Shown: piece by piece, positions 1 to 10,964 of the stretch
Numbering within the stretch: the first letter of the stretch is position 1
How the letters are laid out: every line of letters starts with the position of its first letter
Assembly (NCBI GenBank): GCA_015847255.1
Contig: JADLZK010005548.1
Span: forward strand, 27,289 to 91,288
Direction: 5' to 3'
Length of the DNA: 64,000 nt
Source: Hyparrhenia diplandra
Taxonomy: Eukaryota; Streptophyta; Magnoliopsida; Poales; Poaceae
Position numbers and translations under genes: made by a program
The notes under the pieces: generated by a model
Databases searched by the model: none
The model's input: only the letters and a program-made list of their open reading frames with translations
What the model was told of the DNA's origin: nothing

Positions 1-1721
1 CTTTTCTTTTAACACCATTTACAACAGCCCACATGTACTTCTCCTCTTGTTTCAATTTCTCTTCCTTCAATGCTTTTTTCTCCTGATGAAAATAACAGCA
101 ATCTAATCACAATGAGAGGGCATTCTGTAGAGTAAGTAAATAATGCAGCTTTGTTTCAACCAAAAAAAAAAAACACTTGCCTCTGTTGTCATCTGCTTCT
201 TCTTCTCCTTCTCTCTGAGGTGCCATTCATATATTGGTGTGAAATCACAAAGCTCAAACTTCTTAATAATGTGATTTTTACCAAGAATTTTTCTCCAGTC
301 AGTGAAAAAGTTATCAATGAATGTTGGCTTGCTCGCATAGTCTGTGTCTTTCATAACAGCAAACATTGTTGCAACCTGCAACACAAAGAATTAACAGGGT
401 AGGAAATTATACGAAGAACTGTTTGGATTTTAGAGCTACTTCATGACTATGTCATCCTTGTTGCTTATAAAAATTTGGAAACAAAGCAACAAAGAACATG
501 AATATATCACCTCCTCTTGTTCTGGTGTCAGATCAACAGGTTGCCCATTGTAAAGCATTTTGACACCATGAGGCTTGTATGGAGGAGGGAAAATAACGCC
601 ATTGTGCTCCAAGGTAGTCCATTTCTTTCCTCCGCCAGATCCGGGAGGGACCTTCATTGTCTTTGAGAACTGAGAATTTTTCATGTTCTTCTTTAATTTG
701 CCTTTCCCTTTCATTTTCTTGATATCCTTCTTCACAGAAGCAGGACTCTTCTTGACAATACTCTTTGCAGATGGCTTGCCTTTCAAGACTCTCCCATTTT
801 CAACCTTTGTGCAAGAGGTGTGTTGTCATTGTCATCTGACTTGATTTCTCTTTTAACGATTGCAGAAGCTGAAGCATTTGAAGGCTTTGCCTTCTTAATA
901 GCTGAACTTGTTTGATTACTATTGTCTAGAGGCCTTTTACCCAAATTTCGTTGGCCGTTTGTATCACTGTTTAACCCTTTGCTGGAAGAAGCTGTTTTTA
1001 CGTTTCCACTGCCAGCAACTTTTGAAAATCTGGCAGCCAATGGCTTCTCATCCTCTGAATCTTCAGAGACATTGCCTCCACTTTTTGGACCGGCATTATT
1101 GGGCAACCTGCTTGCCAATGGTTTATCATCATCTGAATCTTCGTCAGGCTGCTCAACCTTTGGTGCAGTCCTCTGCGGAACAGGCTTACTCACGCTGTTG
1201 TTAGATATTTTGGATGAGTTGATCTTGAAACTCAATGGCTTATCATCGTCATCCGAGTCATCCGCCTTCTTAGACCCAGTATCAACTCTCTTCAACTTCT
1301 TCTCCTCAGCCTTCCTCCTCAACCCAATCGGCACCTCATCATCCGAGTCGTCAGACCTCTCATCTTTCACGAGAGGTCTTTTCAGTTTACTCTTATCAAC
1401 AATGCTATTATTACCCTTTGAACTATGCTGCGCCAAACTGTTTGGCTGGCCAGACCCCGAAGGCCGATGGTTAGGACTGGATGACGGTGGCTTCATATGC
1501 ACTGGCCTCGAAGCCCCAGTGACCCCGTTCTTCTGCGGCGGGTTGGGAGCCACCGGTTTGGCGGTCCTAACAGGCGCCCCAGTGCCTCCTGACGACCCCT
1601 CCTGCTTGGAGGGGGCGGGCCTGGCGCTCTTCAGAGAGTTACTCGTCCTCTTGAACGAGATGGGAGCGTCGTCGTCGTCCTCAAACATAGCGGGGTTGTT
1701 GCTAGGGTTGACAACCGCCAT
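1..1721 (-). CDS. TOP1: DNA topoisomerase I (type IB), N-terminal part, cut by window edge
   Basis: Nuclear type IB topoisomerase, which relaxes supercoils by nicking one strand. Three coding exons are visible on the minus strand: 1721-511, 375-181 and 82-1, the last continuing off the window. The start MAVVNPSNNP at 1721 lies just inside a 5'UTR acceptor (exon edge about 1763). Residues 1-330 form the usual charged, acidic/lysine-rich plant N-terminal region with repeated SDDDDKPL-type blocks. Next come KKWTTLEHNGVIFPPPYKPHGVK and the core start (YNGQPVDLTPEQEE / VATMFAVMKDTDYASKPTFIDNFF), which are TOP1 hallmarks. The catalytic Tyr lies outside the window. Intron 2 has a GC donor (GAG|GCAAGT). 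Exon 1 is 1,211 nt, one short of a multiple of three. The frame breaks at about 784-787, where ...KMGES runs into TGA while LKGKPSAK continues one frame over. Identity is near certain; whether the break is real is not. Confidence 0.93.
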
Positions 1722-2455
1722 CACCCACCACCGGATCAGAAGGACCCAGCCAGTCAGCCACGCCTGCAAGAGCAGCACAACCACACGTTCGTGTAAGTAA
1801 GCAAATAAATCAATCGACAGATATGAAATTCCGATAATCGAGCTGAGCAGAGCTGCCTATCCCCGTACCGAATCCAGCCATCTATTCACTGGAGACCCTT
1901 CCACCACCCCAATCCCAATGTTCCTATGAACTACAGTCACCTGAATCAGGACCAAACGTTAACACAATCGAGTTGCACCCGGCCAATTCTGGGTTTCCCC
2001 CAATGTCCGACGCCCGATTAAGTCGAACAACTCACGGGAGAAGCGCAACCAACGATTCCCCCTCCAGATCGCCCCCAACGCTTCTTCCCCCAATGACGAC
2101 GCGACTCATACCAAGGGCGGTGGAACCCGCGGCCGCCGATCCAGCGGCCCCGTCGTCCTCGTCCCTCCACCGACCAATCCCCACCCCACCCCAGACCCAA
2201 CCCCCCCCCCCACCCCACCCGCGGCGGGGGCATGAACCCAACGGAGATGGAGCGAGAGTTCCAAGGGAGACGCACCGACCGAGACGCGCCCGGCGGCGGC
2301 GGCGGCGGCGCGGGGAGGTGTTGCTGCAGGTCAGGTCAGGTCAGGTCCGGTCCGGGCCGTCGCGCGTACGGATCCCCGCCTCTTCCTCCGGCGAGCGAGC
2401 GAGCGAGGCGGCGGGACGGAGACGAGCGGGGGGGCTAGGGTTAGGGCAGGGCGCG
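1722..2455 (-). promoter_or_regulatory. TOP1 leader and probable promoter region
   Basis: The TOP1 coding exon is preceded by a short leader (1722-1763) whose 5' side is a splice acceptor (TTGCAG on the minus strand), so a 5'UTR intron is expected with the first exon upstream. From about 2,100 to 2,455 the DNA is strongly GC-rich, with CGG runs. On the minus strand near 2,432-2,450 it has two overlapping CCCTAACCCTA units, the telo-box that plant promoters and leaders of housekeeping and replication genes often carry. Exact transcription start not determined. Confidence 0.4.
2328..2352. repeat. CAGGT-type pentanucleotide microsatellite
   Basis: About four tandem CAGGT/AGGTC units followed by degenerate copies, next to a (GGC)n run at about 2,290-2,312, within the GC-rich TOP1 upstream region. 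Confidence 0.7.
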
Positions 2456-3702
2456 CCGCTTCCTTCCCTTTGCTTATCTATCTCGTCCCTCCCTCTCGCG
2501 CTGCTTGCTCCCTCCCTCGCTCGCTCTCGTCTCGTATTTCTATCCCCCGCCTTGCCTCGCGTCGCGTCGCGTCCTCGTCTTTCCGTCCGCCTCGTGTTTT
2601 TCCCACCCCTTTCTCCCTCCGTTGCCCTTGGGGTGGTGGGACCCGCACTAGGACAGGACGAGAGAGGGAGGGAGGCTGACGGGCCCACCGGCAGAGAGAC
2701 GGAAGCGGTGGGGGGGATATACTGGTAATCTGGTAGCGTGGGCCCCGCGCGCAGGGACACGGCGGTGGCGTTGCGTGGCGTGCGTGCGTGCGTGCGTGCG
2801 TGGCGAGCTAGCTTGCCTGGCGCGCGGGCGGCTCGTGGGCTGTTTGGCGAGCGCGGCACGGGCCCGCATGTCAGTGGGCGGACAGCGGTTTTGCGTGGGG
2901 GAGGCTGGTGGATTGGATGCGATCCTGGCTGGGATTACGTTTCTCCATCACAGGAAAGTACGTTTTCTTTCCGGAAATTTCAAAGTGCCACCTCCGTCTT
3001 GCACTTATCAACTGCTACAGTGATTTTTGTTTAATCCCGTGCGTGGTCGCTTCATCGGGCACAACAAAGCCTTCTTTGCCACGACGATCTCTTTAGTTCC
3101 CTTTTTTGTGTGTGTATAATTCCAAAACATAGGAGTAGTTCTTATTCCAAAACATAGTTCTTATTTCCTAAAAACCATAGTTCTTACAAGAATTTGGATA
3201 AACATAATTGGATGTGGCATGTGTTGGTGAGATTTTCTATAGACTCGATTCAGAGTTTTTAAGTTACAACAGAGCTAAAGTAACCACTTAATAAAGTATT
3301 ACGTGGTACGCTTTCGAACAAAAACAGAGCTAAAGTAAAAATATACACTTATGGTCTTACAATATTTGTATATACTCTTAGAAGAGTTATGGAAAATTCT
3401 TTTGCGTAATGGAATGTTTTTTTTTTTTTTTTTTTTGACAACTAGACTTACTACAAATTTTACATAAGGATTAACCTTCATTTTAAAAAAATATGTAGTT
3501 TCCACAAGTTTTTTCTCATAGTGAATTTTAAAATATAAGTCTTATGTGCTTAACTAATATACTTTTTTTTTTTTAAAACACAAGGGTTAAATATATATAG
3601 ATATTTTGACTAAAAACAAAACTAATGTGATCTATATAACTACAAGAAACCAATAGACCCTTTTTTTTTTTCAAGTTTTGATCCCTTATGAACCTTTTTA
3701 TT

Positions 3703-3855
3703 TCCTTTCATTTCAAATTATAAGACTTTTTTTAGCTTTTCTAAATGTATTTTCTTTACTATTATGAATCTAGTTATTATACACTATATTTGGATATAAA
3801 GTAAAAGAAAATATATGTAGAAAAAGTAAAGTCTTATAATCTGGAATGGATGTAG
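3703..3855. mobile_element. Degenerate Stowaway-like MITE
   Basis: Imperfect inverted repeat. The left end has TTTCAAATTATAAGACTTTT and the right end has AAGTCTTATAATCTGGAATGG followed by TGTAGTA. This is the layout of the rice Stowaway family whose ends read like CTCCCTCCGTTTCAAATTATAAG, but with decayed outer bases. Limits are approximate. Confidence 0.5.
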
Positions 3856-4313
3856 TATGTAACTATATTCAAGAAAATCCGATTCCTCAAATTTCAAATC
3901 AACATGCGCTGAGCCTGAAAGACCCTCTGAGTGCCCCAACAAATAAAGCAAATAAAAACATCAAAAATTGACCCTTTGAAAACCTAATCTGTTTCTAGCT
4001 AAAGTCAAATCGGGCTCTCGTATAAATAAATAAATATCCAACTACACCTTTCGGTTGAACTCACATACATACGTGTGTACTAAATCGGGCCCGGTCGCAT
4101 GTGAAGTCAAAATCGTCCCAAAAATGATCATGTATCCCAAAGTACGAATGAAACAAAAGACACTGACTGAAAGGTGTTATCGAAGAGCTGGATTATCCAA
4201 ATCTCTTTTTTTAAAATATATTCCCGTGTCACTCTCATCGTCCCCACCTCGGTGTTATCGAAGCCAAGCCTCGGCGCATGGATCGACACAACCCACGGCT
4301 CCCCTGGTATATA

Positions 4314-4552
4314 CTCCCTCCGTCTAAAAAAAATGACGACACTACGCTTCCCGGCACACAAATGCCGCAAGAATTATATATTAAAATGTAAAACATTTGT
4401 GCTAAGTAATTAGCATATCATCGGAAAGATCTTTAAGTCTAGTTTTTTTAACAAATTTATTTGAAAATTTAAATGTTGCACGTATTTTCTACAAATTGAG
4501 TCAAACTTTTGGCACGCATCCCACGGCGTCACTCTTTTTAGGGGACAGGGAG
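4314..4552. mobile_element. Stowaway (Tc1/mariner-type) MITE, 239 bp
   Basis: The ends are CTCCCTCCGTCTAAAAAAAA on the left and ...TTTTTAGGGGACAGGGAG on the right, near-perfect inverted repeats. They are flanked by TA on both sides (4,312-4,313 and 4,553-4,554), the target duplication expected for Stowaway. No coding capacity. Confidence 0.85.
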
Positions 4553-5295
4553 TACATGGTTCAAATTACCAATCTGCCCATTGCCTTCTAGTGCCCATCA
4601 TTGCATTTTTCATTGATATTTTTTTTTTTAAAAAAATTCAGGCTTACATTGGAGATATGTGAAAGAAAATTTTTTTTTATGAATTTTCATCTTGTTTAGA
4701 ATGAATGTGAGATTTTTCTCTACTTGTATTTCTTTTTTAGCGTTTCTATACTAATCTAACATGTTGCAATTGAGTGGAGCTTCGTGCTAGAGTAATCGGC
4801 TAAGCACTTGCTCTCTTCTAAAATGTCTCAATTGTTTATGGCTCTTTGATCTAGTTACATTAGTCTTGTTGTTTGCTCATTCAATCGTGTTTGTGAGTTG
4901 TTTGCATTGTACTTACTTCAATTGTGTAGTTGTTGATTACCATTGAACAGCTCCGCCATCGGTTTCAAACAAGGCCATATATACCCTATCGTAACTCGAC
5001 CTCAACTTTACATAATTTTCAAAAAAAAAAACATATATAATCTCATAGTCCATGTTTGCCCAAGTTTGTTTGGAACAACATTCGGATGCAAGATGGTGAA
5101 AATCCTCCCAAAATTTTATGACTACGTTGGAGCGTGAGTTTCTTTATTTTACCCCTAAAGGGCAAAGTGGTCATTGCACAACAAATTAATTAATTCCTAC
5201 TGTCTGCAGATCGCGTAGCATCGCTAATTCTTCTCTTGTTCCATCCACTCCCCTTCACTTCCACAGTCCACGGCTCCGATCCCAACTCCACTCCC

Positions 5296-8200
5296 ATGGC
5301 GCTCTCAATCTCCACGCCCACCACCTCCTCCCTCGTCCCGGCCTCCCGTCAGGTACCACACCCACCCTCCCCTCCTCTGATCCTCTCCAGCAACCTCCCA
5401 TTCGCGCAGTTCGGCCGCTCGCCGCCGCCGTCCGTCGCCACCTGCTCATCTCATCCCCCCCTGTTGGCTGTTTCATTTCACCTGTTCTTGGTCGTTGCTT
5501 CAGGTGGTCAGATTGACTTCGCGGTCGGCAAAGCCCGCGACTTCCAGCCTCCGGAGGCCGCCTCTCGCCGCGCGGGCTGCCGCTGGCAACGCACCCACGT
5601 CCCCGGTCAGCGGTACTGCCTCTCTTGGCCCGCCCCCACGCTCCTGTCCTGTCCTGTCCTGCGGCTTCTCGTGATTCCTGACCCCCGATTTCGCTCTGTT
5701 TGGGCGCAGAGGTCGTCACTGAGCTCGACGCGGTGGCCGGCTTCAGCGAGATCGTGCCGGACACCGTCGTGTTCGATGATTTCGAGAGGTAACAATAGTG
5801 TTCCTGCCTTGTTGTTGTGTCTTGTTGTTGTCCCCATTTGGATTTGGATGGACATTTGGTGGGGTGGGTGGGTTAACCGAGGCTGGCACATTGTGCTGTT
5901 GTGAACAATTGCAGGTTCGCACCCACGGCGGCCACGGTGAGCTCGTCGCTGCTGCTTGGGATCGCTGGGCTCCCAGACACCAAGTTCAAGGTGAGGAGCT
6001 GTCCTGTCACGATTGGAATGTTCATCTATTCACTTAATCCTGCAGTGCAAGATTGATACGGTTTATGTTGTGGCTATTTGGTGTTTGCAGAGTGCGATAG
6101 ATACCGCGCTGGCAGATGGTGAGTGCAACGCATTGAGAAACCTGAGGACAGGATGTCCTGTTACCTCACCAAGGTCTGCATGTTTCATCTCAGAATTTCG
6201 CTGTTACCTGTGATAGTGATAGATAGGCAATGTGGGGGGCTTCTGTGCATCTGAGGGGCTGAATCGACAAGAACTTTTGCAGGCTCTGGCGAACGTTGGT
6301 GCTGAACTGGCTCATCAAGTCCCTGGACGCGTTTCGACTGAAATAGATGCTCGGTTGGCTTATGACACCCAGGGCATTATCCAGAGGGTATGAGCATTTT
6401 TTTTTTCTGCTTGTGTTGCTTGAATGGAAGTTGATGCATATCAACAATTAATAATTATATGGACCTTCTGTTAGCATTATGGTTTGTTAGCTCAAAGCGG
6501 TTAAGAAATTCCTTCTAGCAGTGTCTGTATGCCAGCTTTCTTGGCATCTGTCCTAGTTAACAAACTGCAATGTGACACTCCAATGTAACAAAACATAATA
6601 GTGACAACAAGACTCTTTTGTTCCAGCTTATTATTTTATGTTACCAATGTTAGTGTTTCATATGCAAATATGTGCAAAGATAGATCAGTACTGTCAAGAT
6701 AAAAAAGAACGCTTATTTGTGGCATAGCTTCCAAATTGGTCTGAATAGATTTAAGATAGTGGGGGAAGTGGGGGCATATTAGCAGCATGGTACTAGTATG
6801 AGTTTGTGGATTGGTACTATCACTAAATTATTTAGATATCTGCTGAGCACCTCTTAGTTGAAAAAAAATGAGACACAACCTAGGAGGAACTAGGTGGTTT
6901 TTCATTAAGAAGAAAATGAGGCACGTAAATCCGTCTCCAATGGGGATCGAACTCACGAGCGGTTGCTTCCACACCTAGGAAGTTAACCACCCGGGCTATC
7001 GCCTAGTCCTCAGCACCTCTTAGTTATTACCTTTGATCAAATTACTATACCAGTAAATGTGACCAATATTTTTTCATGGAACAAGCACTTTTTTTTTTTT
7101 GTGACAGAACAAGCACTTGTTACTTACTTGCATGTTAGTTGATATACAATTGTACACTGCAATTTATAGTTGTGACCATATAATTGAGGGAACAATTCTT
7201 CTGATACTTAAAATATGTATTTTTAGCTCTTATGACCTATGAACACACTTTAGAATCATGTCATTGATCCTCATTTTCTCAGCATCCCTTTCATTGCTGC
7301 CATGCTCAGATAGTCAGCACCTCTGCACTATATATTGCTGTAGTGATCAATATTACTGATTTTTATCAGTTCCACACTTTTTTTTTTTTTATCATGTTTC
7401 AGTTATCATTACAAATCACACGTTAGTCATGGTGTTACAGTTTAACTGAAATGGTGACCTAATGTTTAAAGTAATTGTCCCTAAACATCAGTACGTGGAT
7501 ACATACATGTCAAGATATATGTTATCTGAGTAATTACATCCTAAGATTGGTCTTAATCATGTTCTTGTTGCTGATGCTTGTGCCTAAGCATGGTTGGATA
7601 TCCTTTGAGAAAAATATCTGTGCTTCTTAGTCGCAGTTTCCTTAAAACTGTTATCTTTGTATATTTAGGTGCATGAACTGTTGAATCTATACAATCAGCA
7701 TGATGTCTCAACTGACCGCCTGCTATTTAAAATTCCTGCTACTTGGCAAGTAAGTATGCTAGGCACTAATCTTTAAGTTCTGCCTGGCTGTACCTGCTGT
7801 CTCTATAAATCTTCGTTTCCAACTTGTTTACCATTAGGAATAGAGGCCTCAAGGTTGCTTGAATCTGAAGGAGTTCAAACACATTTAACGTTTGTTTACA
7901 GGTAATAGACAAAGCATTATATATCATTTGCTCCTGATCGGCTGATCCTATTGCTTAATGGCTAGAGCAAGGAACTGTATGGATGTTATTTTTCCCACTT
8001 TGCAACATTTTTATGTTGCAATATTTTGGTTCTTAGTGGTACCCCTTCTTTAAAGTGCAGCATCAAAACAAGCTATGGACAATCTTCTTAGATTATCATA
8101 TTCTGCTTTTACATTAGTACATGGAGAGGTATTCTATTGAGTCTGTCTGATGGATAGTAGTTATTCATGAGGCTTACTAGTAAGATGAAAAATAGCAAGT

Positions 8201-9986
8201 TTAGCACTGAATCACCTGCAATAGTGCAGGTTCAATTGCTTAGTCTTGCATTTACTTGTTTATGTAAGATGAAAAATAACCTGGAGCTTATATACATCTT
8301 TTGTTTTGTGGTTGACCATGCTTGCTCAGTTTTGCACAAGCAGCAGCGGCAGCACAAGCTGGTGCATCTGTTGTACAGATATTTGTGGGGCGGTTGCTTG
8401 GTAAATTTATCAAACCATCTTTTACCATGACTCTGTTCTTAAACAGTATGTTGTGCTAACCACATTCTACCCAGGATTGGGCAAGGAATCACTCTGGTGA
8501 TCCAGAGATAGATGAAGCTCTGAAGAAAGGAGAAGATGCTGGGCTTGCTCTGGTTAGCTTCAGTTCTTTTTATCTGTTAGTTATTTATGCATGATTATAT
8601 CAATATACAAGAAATTTGAAGAATCAAATGTCTGTAAATAGGAGCTTCAAGCCTTCAACTTTACTGACAATAGTTTTTGTACTTGCTCCTGACTATCAAG
8701 CTAAAAACAAAGAAATAATCAGCAAGTAATTTTGAGTTACCTTTGAGTCAATTTTAGCGTTTGTCTTTTTTTTTTTTTTTTTTTATCATTCCATCATTTG
8801 ATTAATATCAGCAGATAATGTGTTGGTATCCTAGTTTCCTTACAATAATGAAGTATAAATGAGTAATTAACATGCCTAACATAAGTGGATAACTATGGCA
8901 CTTAGTATTAAGGTAGTCATCCATAAGGGGGTTACATCTTAGAGATGAGCAACAGTACACTTACAATTTCTTCTACTAAGCAAGAGTTTATAATAACTTC
9001 ATATATTTGTGGGTTATAATCCAGGCGAAGAAAATATATGCCTATATTCACAGAAATGGGTACAAAACAAAGTTGATGGTTGCTGCCATACGGAACAAGC
9101 AGGACGTATTTAGCCTTCTGGGGTAATTTTGTATTACTTGTTTTTGCTGGATATTGGATACAAATTCACAAGTCATTGGTCACTAACATGGGAACTAATG
9201 TTTCTTAAATGTAGGATTGATTACATCATTGCACCACTGAAGATATTGCAGTCTCTGGAAGAATCTGTCACCGATCCTGATGTGAAGTACGGTTATGTCC
9301 CAAAGTTGACACCTGCTATTGGGAAGACGTACAACTTCACTGAAGAGGAGGTTCGTGCACTCATGGATCTTGTTCCAAATTTGCACATCTGAAGTTCTGA
9401 ATCTCTTAATTGGCAAATAACTTAATGATGTCCAGCAGTAATCATGTATTGTTTAGATTTTTTTAAAAAAAATGGCACCTTTGAGCACTCCACATAATTG
9501 TTCCCAATAGGAACCATTGCAAGTGTGATGCTGTATGTAAATTTATATTGTCTTCACCAGACCTGTGCTTTTCCACTAGACCAATATAGAGAGATATGGT
9601 AGCAGAGAGATTTGTAGAAGGACCAGGACATATCTGTAGGATCCTTTTATAGAACTCTCTGCAAGGGAAAATTCTGTTTCCAGAATTGATAAATGAGAAT
9701 GCTTCTCTGTTAGCCTTGATGAAAATAAAAGTATCTGATAAGTGCCGAAGTCAAGAAAAAAAAAAACGATCAGTCCTCTACTTTTTATCTTGTATCTTTA
9801 TGCTATTGATTGTTCATTCCTGATAAATGTTGTATGCAGCTTGTGAAGTGGGACCAGTTGAGCCTATCAGCTGCGATGGGGCCAGCTGCTGAAGAACTAC
9901 TTGCTTCAGGACTAGAGGGATATGTGAACCAAGCACGCCGCGTTGAGGAGCTCTTTGGGAAGATCTGGCCACCTCCCAATGTTTAA
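5296..9986 (+). CDS. Transaldolase, plastid-type, 13 exons, with frame breaks
   Basis: Transaldolase moves a dihydroxyacetone unit between sugar phosphates in the non-oxidative pentose phosphate pathway. Exons read: 5296-5352, 5504-5612, 5710-5788, 5915-5990, 6091-6173, 6283-6387, 7669-7749, 7838-7901, 8330-8400, 8475-8552, 9025-9122, 9215-9350, 9840-9986, about 394 aa. Residues 1 to about 50 are Ser/Thr/Arg/Ala-rich like a plastid transit peptide. Family blocks follow: GRVSTEIDARLAYDT, RLLFKIPATWQ (Schiff-base lysine region), SFAQAAAAAQAGASVVQIFVGR, RNKQDVFSLLGIDYIIAPLK, and the end GKIWPPPNV. Exon 5 is 83 nt where 84 are needed, so a G is missing near 6,135 before AAACCTGAGGACAGG. Exon 8 begins GAATAG where GGAATA (Gly-Ile) is required, another missing G. 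The exon 9/10 join is one base out the other way. Reading through the exon 12 donor gives an alternative stop at 9,392. Family sure; integrity uncertain. Confidence 0.92.
6860..7011 (-). mobile_element. tRNA-derived SINE with T tail, in transaldolase intron 6
   Basis: A 152 bp insert flanked by perfect 14 bp direct repeats (AGCACCTCTTAGTT at 6,846-6,859 and 7,012-7,025). On the minus strand it starts GAGGACTAGGCGATAGCC. It has a pol III A-box-like TAGCCCGGGTGG and a B-box-like GAGTTCGATCCCC, and ends in CTCATTTTTTTTC. A T-run tail with tRNA-like promoter boxes fits the rice p-SINE1 class. It sits antisense to the host gene within the 1.3 kb intron 6. Confidence 0.85.
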
Positions 9987-10440
9987 CAACATTTTGCTGC
10001 CCCACAGGTTTCAGTTCCAACAGAGAGCAATAACAACAGGCAAGGGCGGTACAGTGCTGACCCACATCTGCCCTCTTGCTTGGAAGAACACTTCTCTTGC
10101 TCGCCACAGTTCTCCATTGTGATTTACCTGGCAGTCTCACGATGCTGTGCAAAAGACGTTCTGCTTCTACTTTTGTATCATACACGAAGCGCTCCAATGT
10201 TTTCGTTAACTTGCAGTGTGTATTGTGTTTTTTTTGGTTCAAACGATATGCTAAACTGATGAGAACCTGTCACCTGATATTCCCTGCAACTGCAAATATC
10301 CTGATATCCTGTGGTATGGCAGGCTGGCAACAGCTGCTTCTTGGTACAGGTGGCAATGTGCAACGTTGTTCCATGAGAACCATCCATCCAACATCACCTG
10401 AGCTGCAGTTACATGATTCCACATATACATCTGTGCTATA

Positions 10441-10532
10441 CTCCCTCTCGTCCCCTAAATGTCTGCCTCTAAAAGCGTGTTTCCCTCACAAACACGCTTT
10501 GCTGGGCGACACACATAAAGGGACGGAGGGAG
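10441..10532. mobile_element. Short Stowaway-type MITE, 92 bp
   Basis: The ends are CTCCCTCTCGTCCCCTAAAT and ...ATAAAGGGACGGAGGGAG, flanked by TA at 10,439-10,440 and 10,533-10,534. An inner palindrome (AAAGCGTGTTT / AAACACGCTTT) would fold into a hairpin. It lies about 450 bp after the transaldolase stop, so it may fall in the 3'UTR or just beyond. Confidence 0.85.
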
Positions 10533-10936
10533 TATATATCAAAACCATTGGCCAAGTTCCTGTTTAGTGTTTTCAGGATATAATCTCCCACCTAACACCA
10601 AAACTCTGTTGTGAAGCATCATGCTGAATGTATGAATTTACCATATGCTTTTGTTACTTGGTCTGTTACTGTTTTGTGTGTAGTGTAGGTAAGTGATTGG
10701 TAGGCGGTATATGTAACCGACTGTCTAGTCAGTTTGTCGAGCGAGGTCAGCCCGGCAGGCCGGTGGTTCACGCTGATGTAGTGGCTGGAGCAAGCAATTA
10801 ACCGGTGGGCGGAGGAGCCAAAAATACTACTACTATATTTCGACACCCATATATCTTGGCTCGTAGCGTTTAATTTCTTTGTTGTAGAATTTGCCAAACG
10901 TCCTCTCAAAGAGTTGACTAATTTGAGTTTTATTTT

Positions 10937-10964
10937 CTCTATCTATCTATCTATCTATCTATGG
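10937..10964. repeat. (TCTA)n microsatellite
   Basis: Six to seven perfect tetranucleotide units, with a second shorter TCTA run and a related flank (ATGGCTCT) about 50 bp downstream. This suggests a local duplication. Confidence 0.85.

Larger units (their letters stand above)
2456..5295. other. Intergenic region between TOP1 and transaldolase
   Basis: The first 450 bp are GC-rich and pyrimidine-biased, with a (TGCG)n run near 2,783-2,805. From about 3,050 the DNA becomes AT-rich with many T-runs and holds two Stowaway-type elements listed separately. I see no gene here. The last 100 bp upstream of 5,296 would be the transaldolase leader and promoter. Confidence 0.6.

Noticed and set aside
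922..1800. 292-codon open frame on the plus strand
   Set aside because: It is the exact complement of the acidic topoisomerase I N-terminal region; serine/leucine-rich content follows from complementing Asp/Lys codons.
2430..2452. Possible interstitial telomere repeat (CTAGGGTTAGGG)
   Set aside because: Only two units; better explained as a telo-box in a plant promoter or leader.
1973..2728. 251-codon plus-strand frame and overlapping minus-strand frames
   Set aside because: Low-complexity Pro/Arg/Ser sequence in GC-rich promoter or leader DNA, with no splice or domain support.
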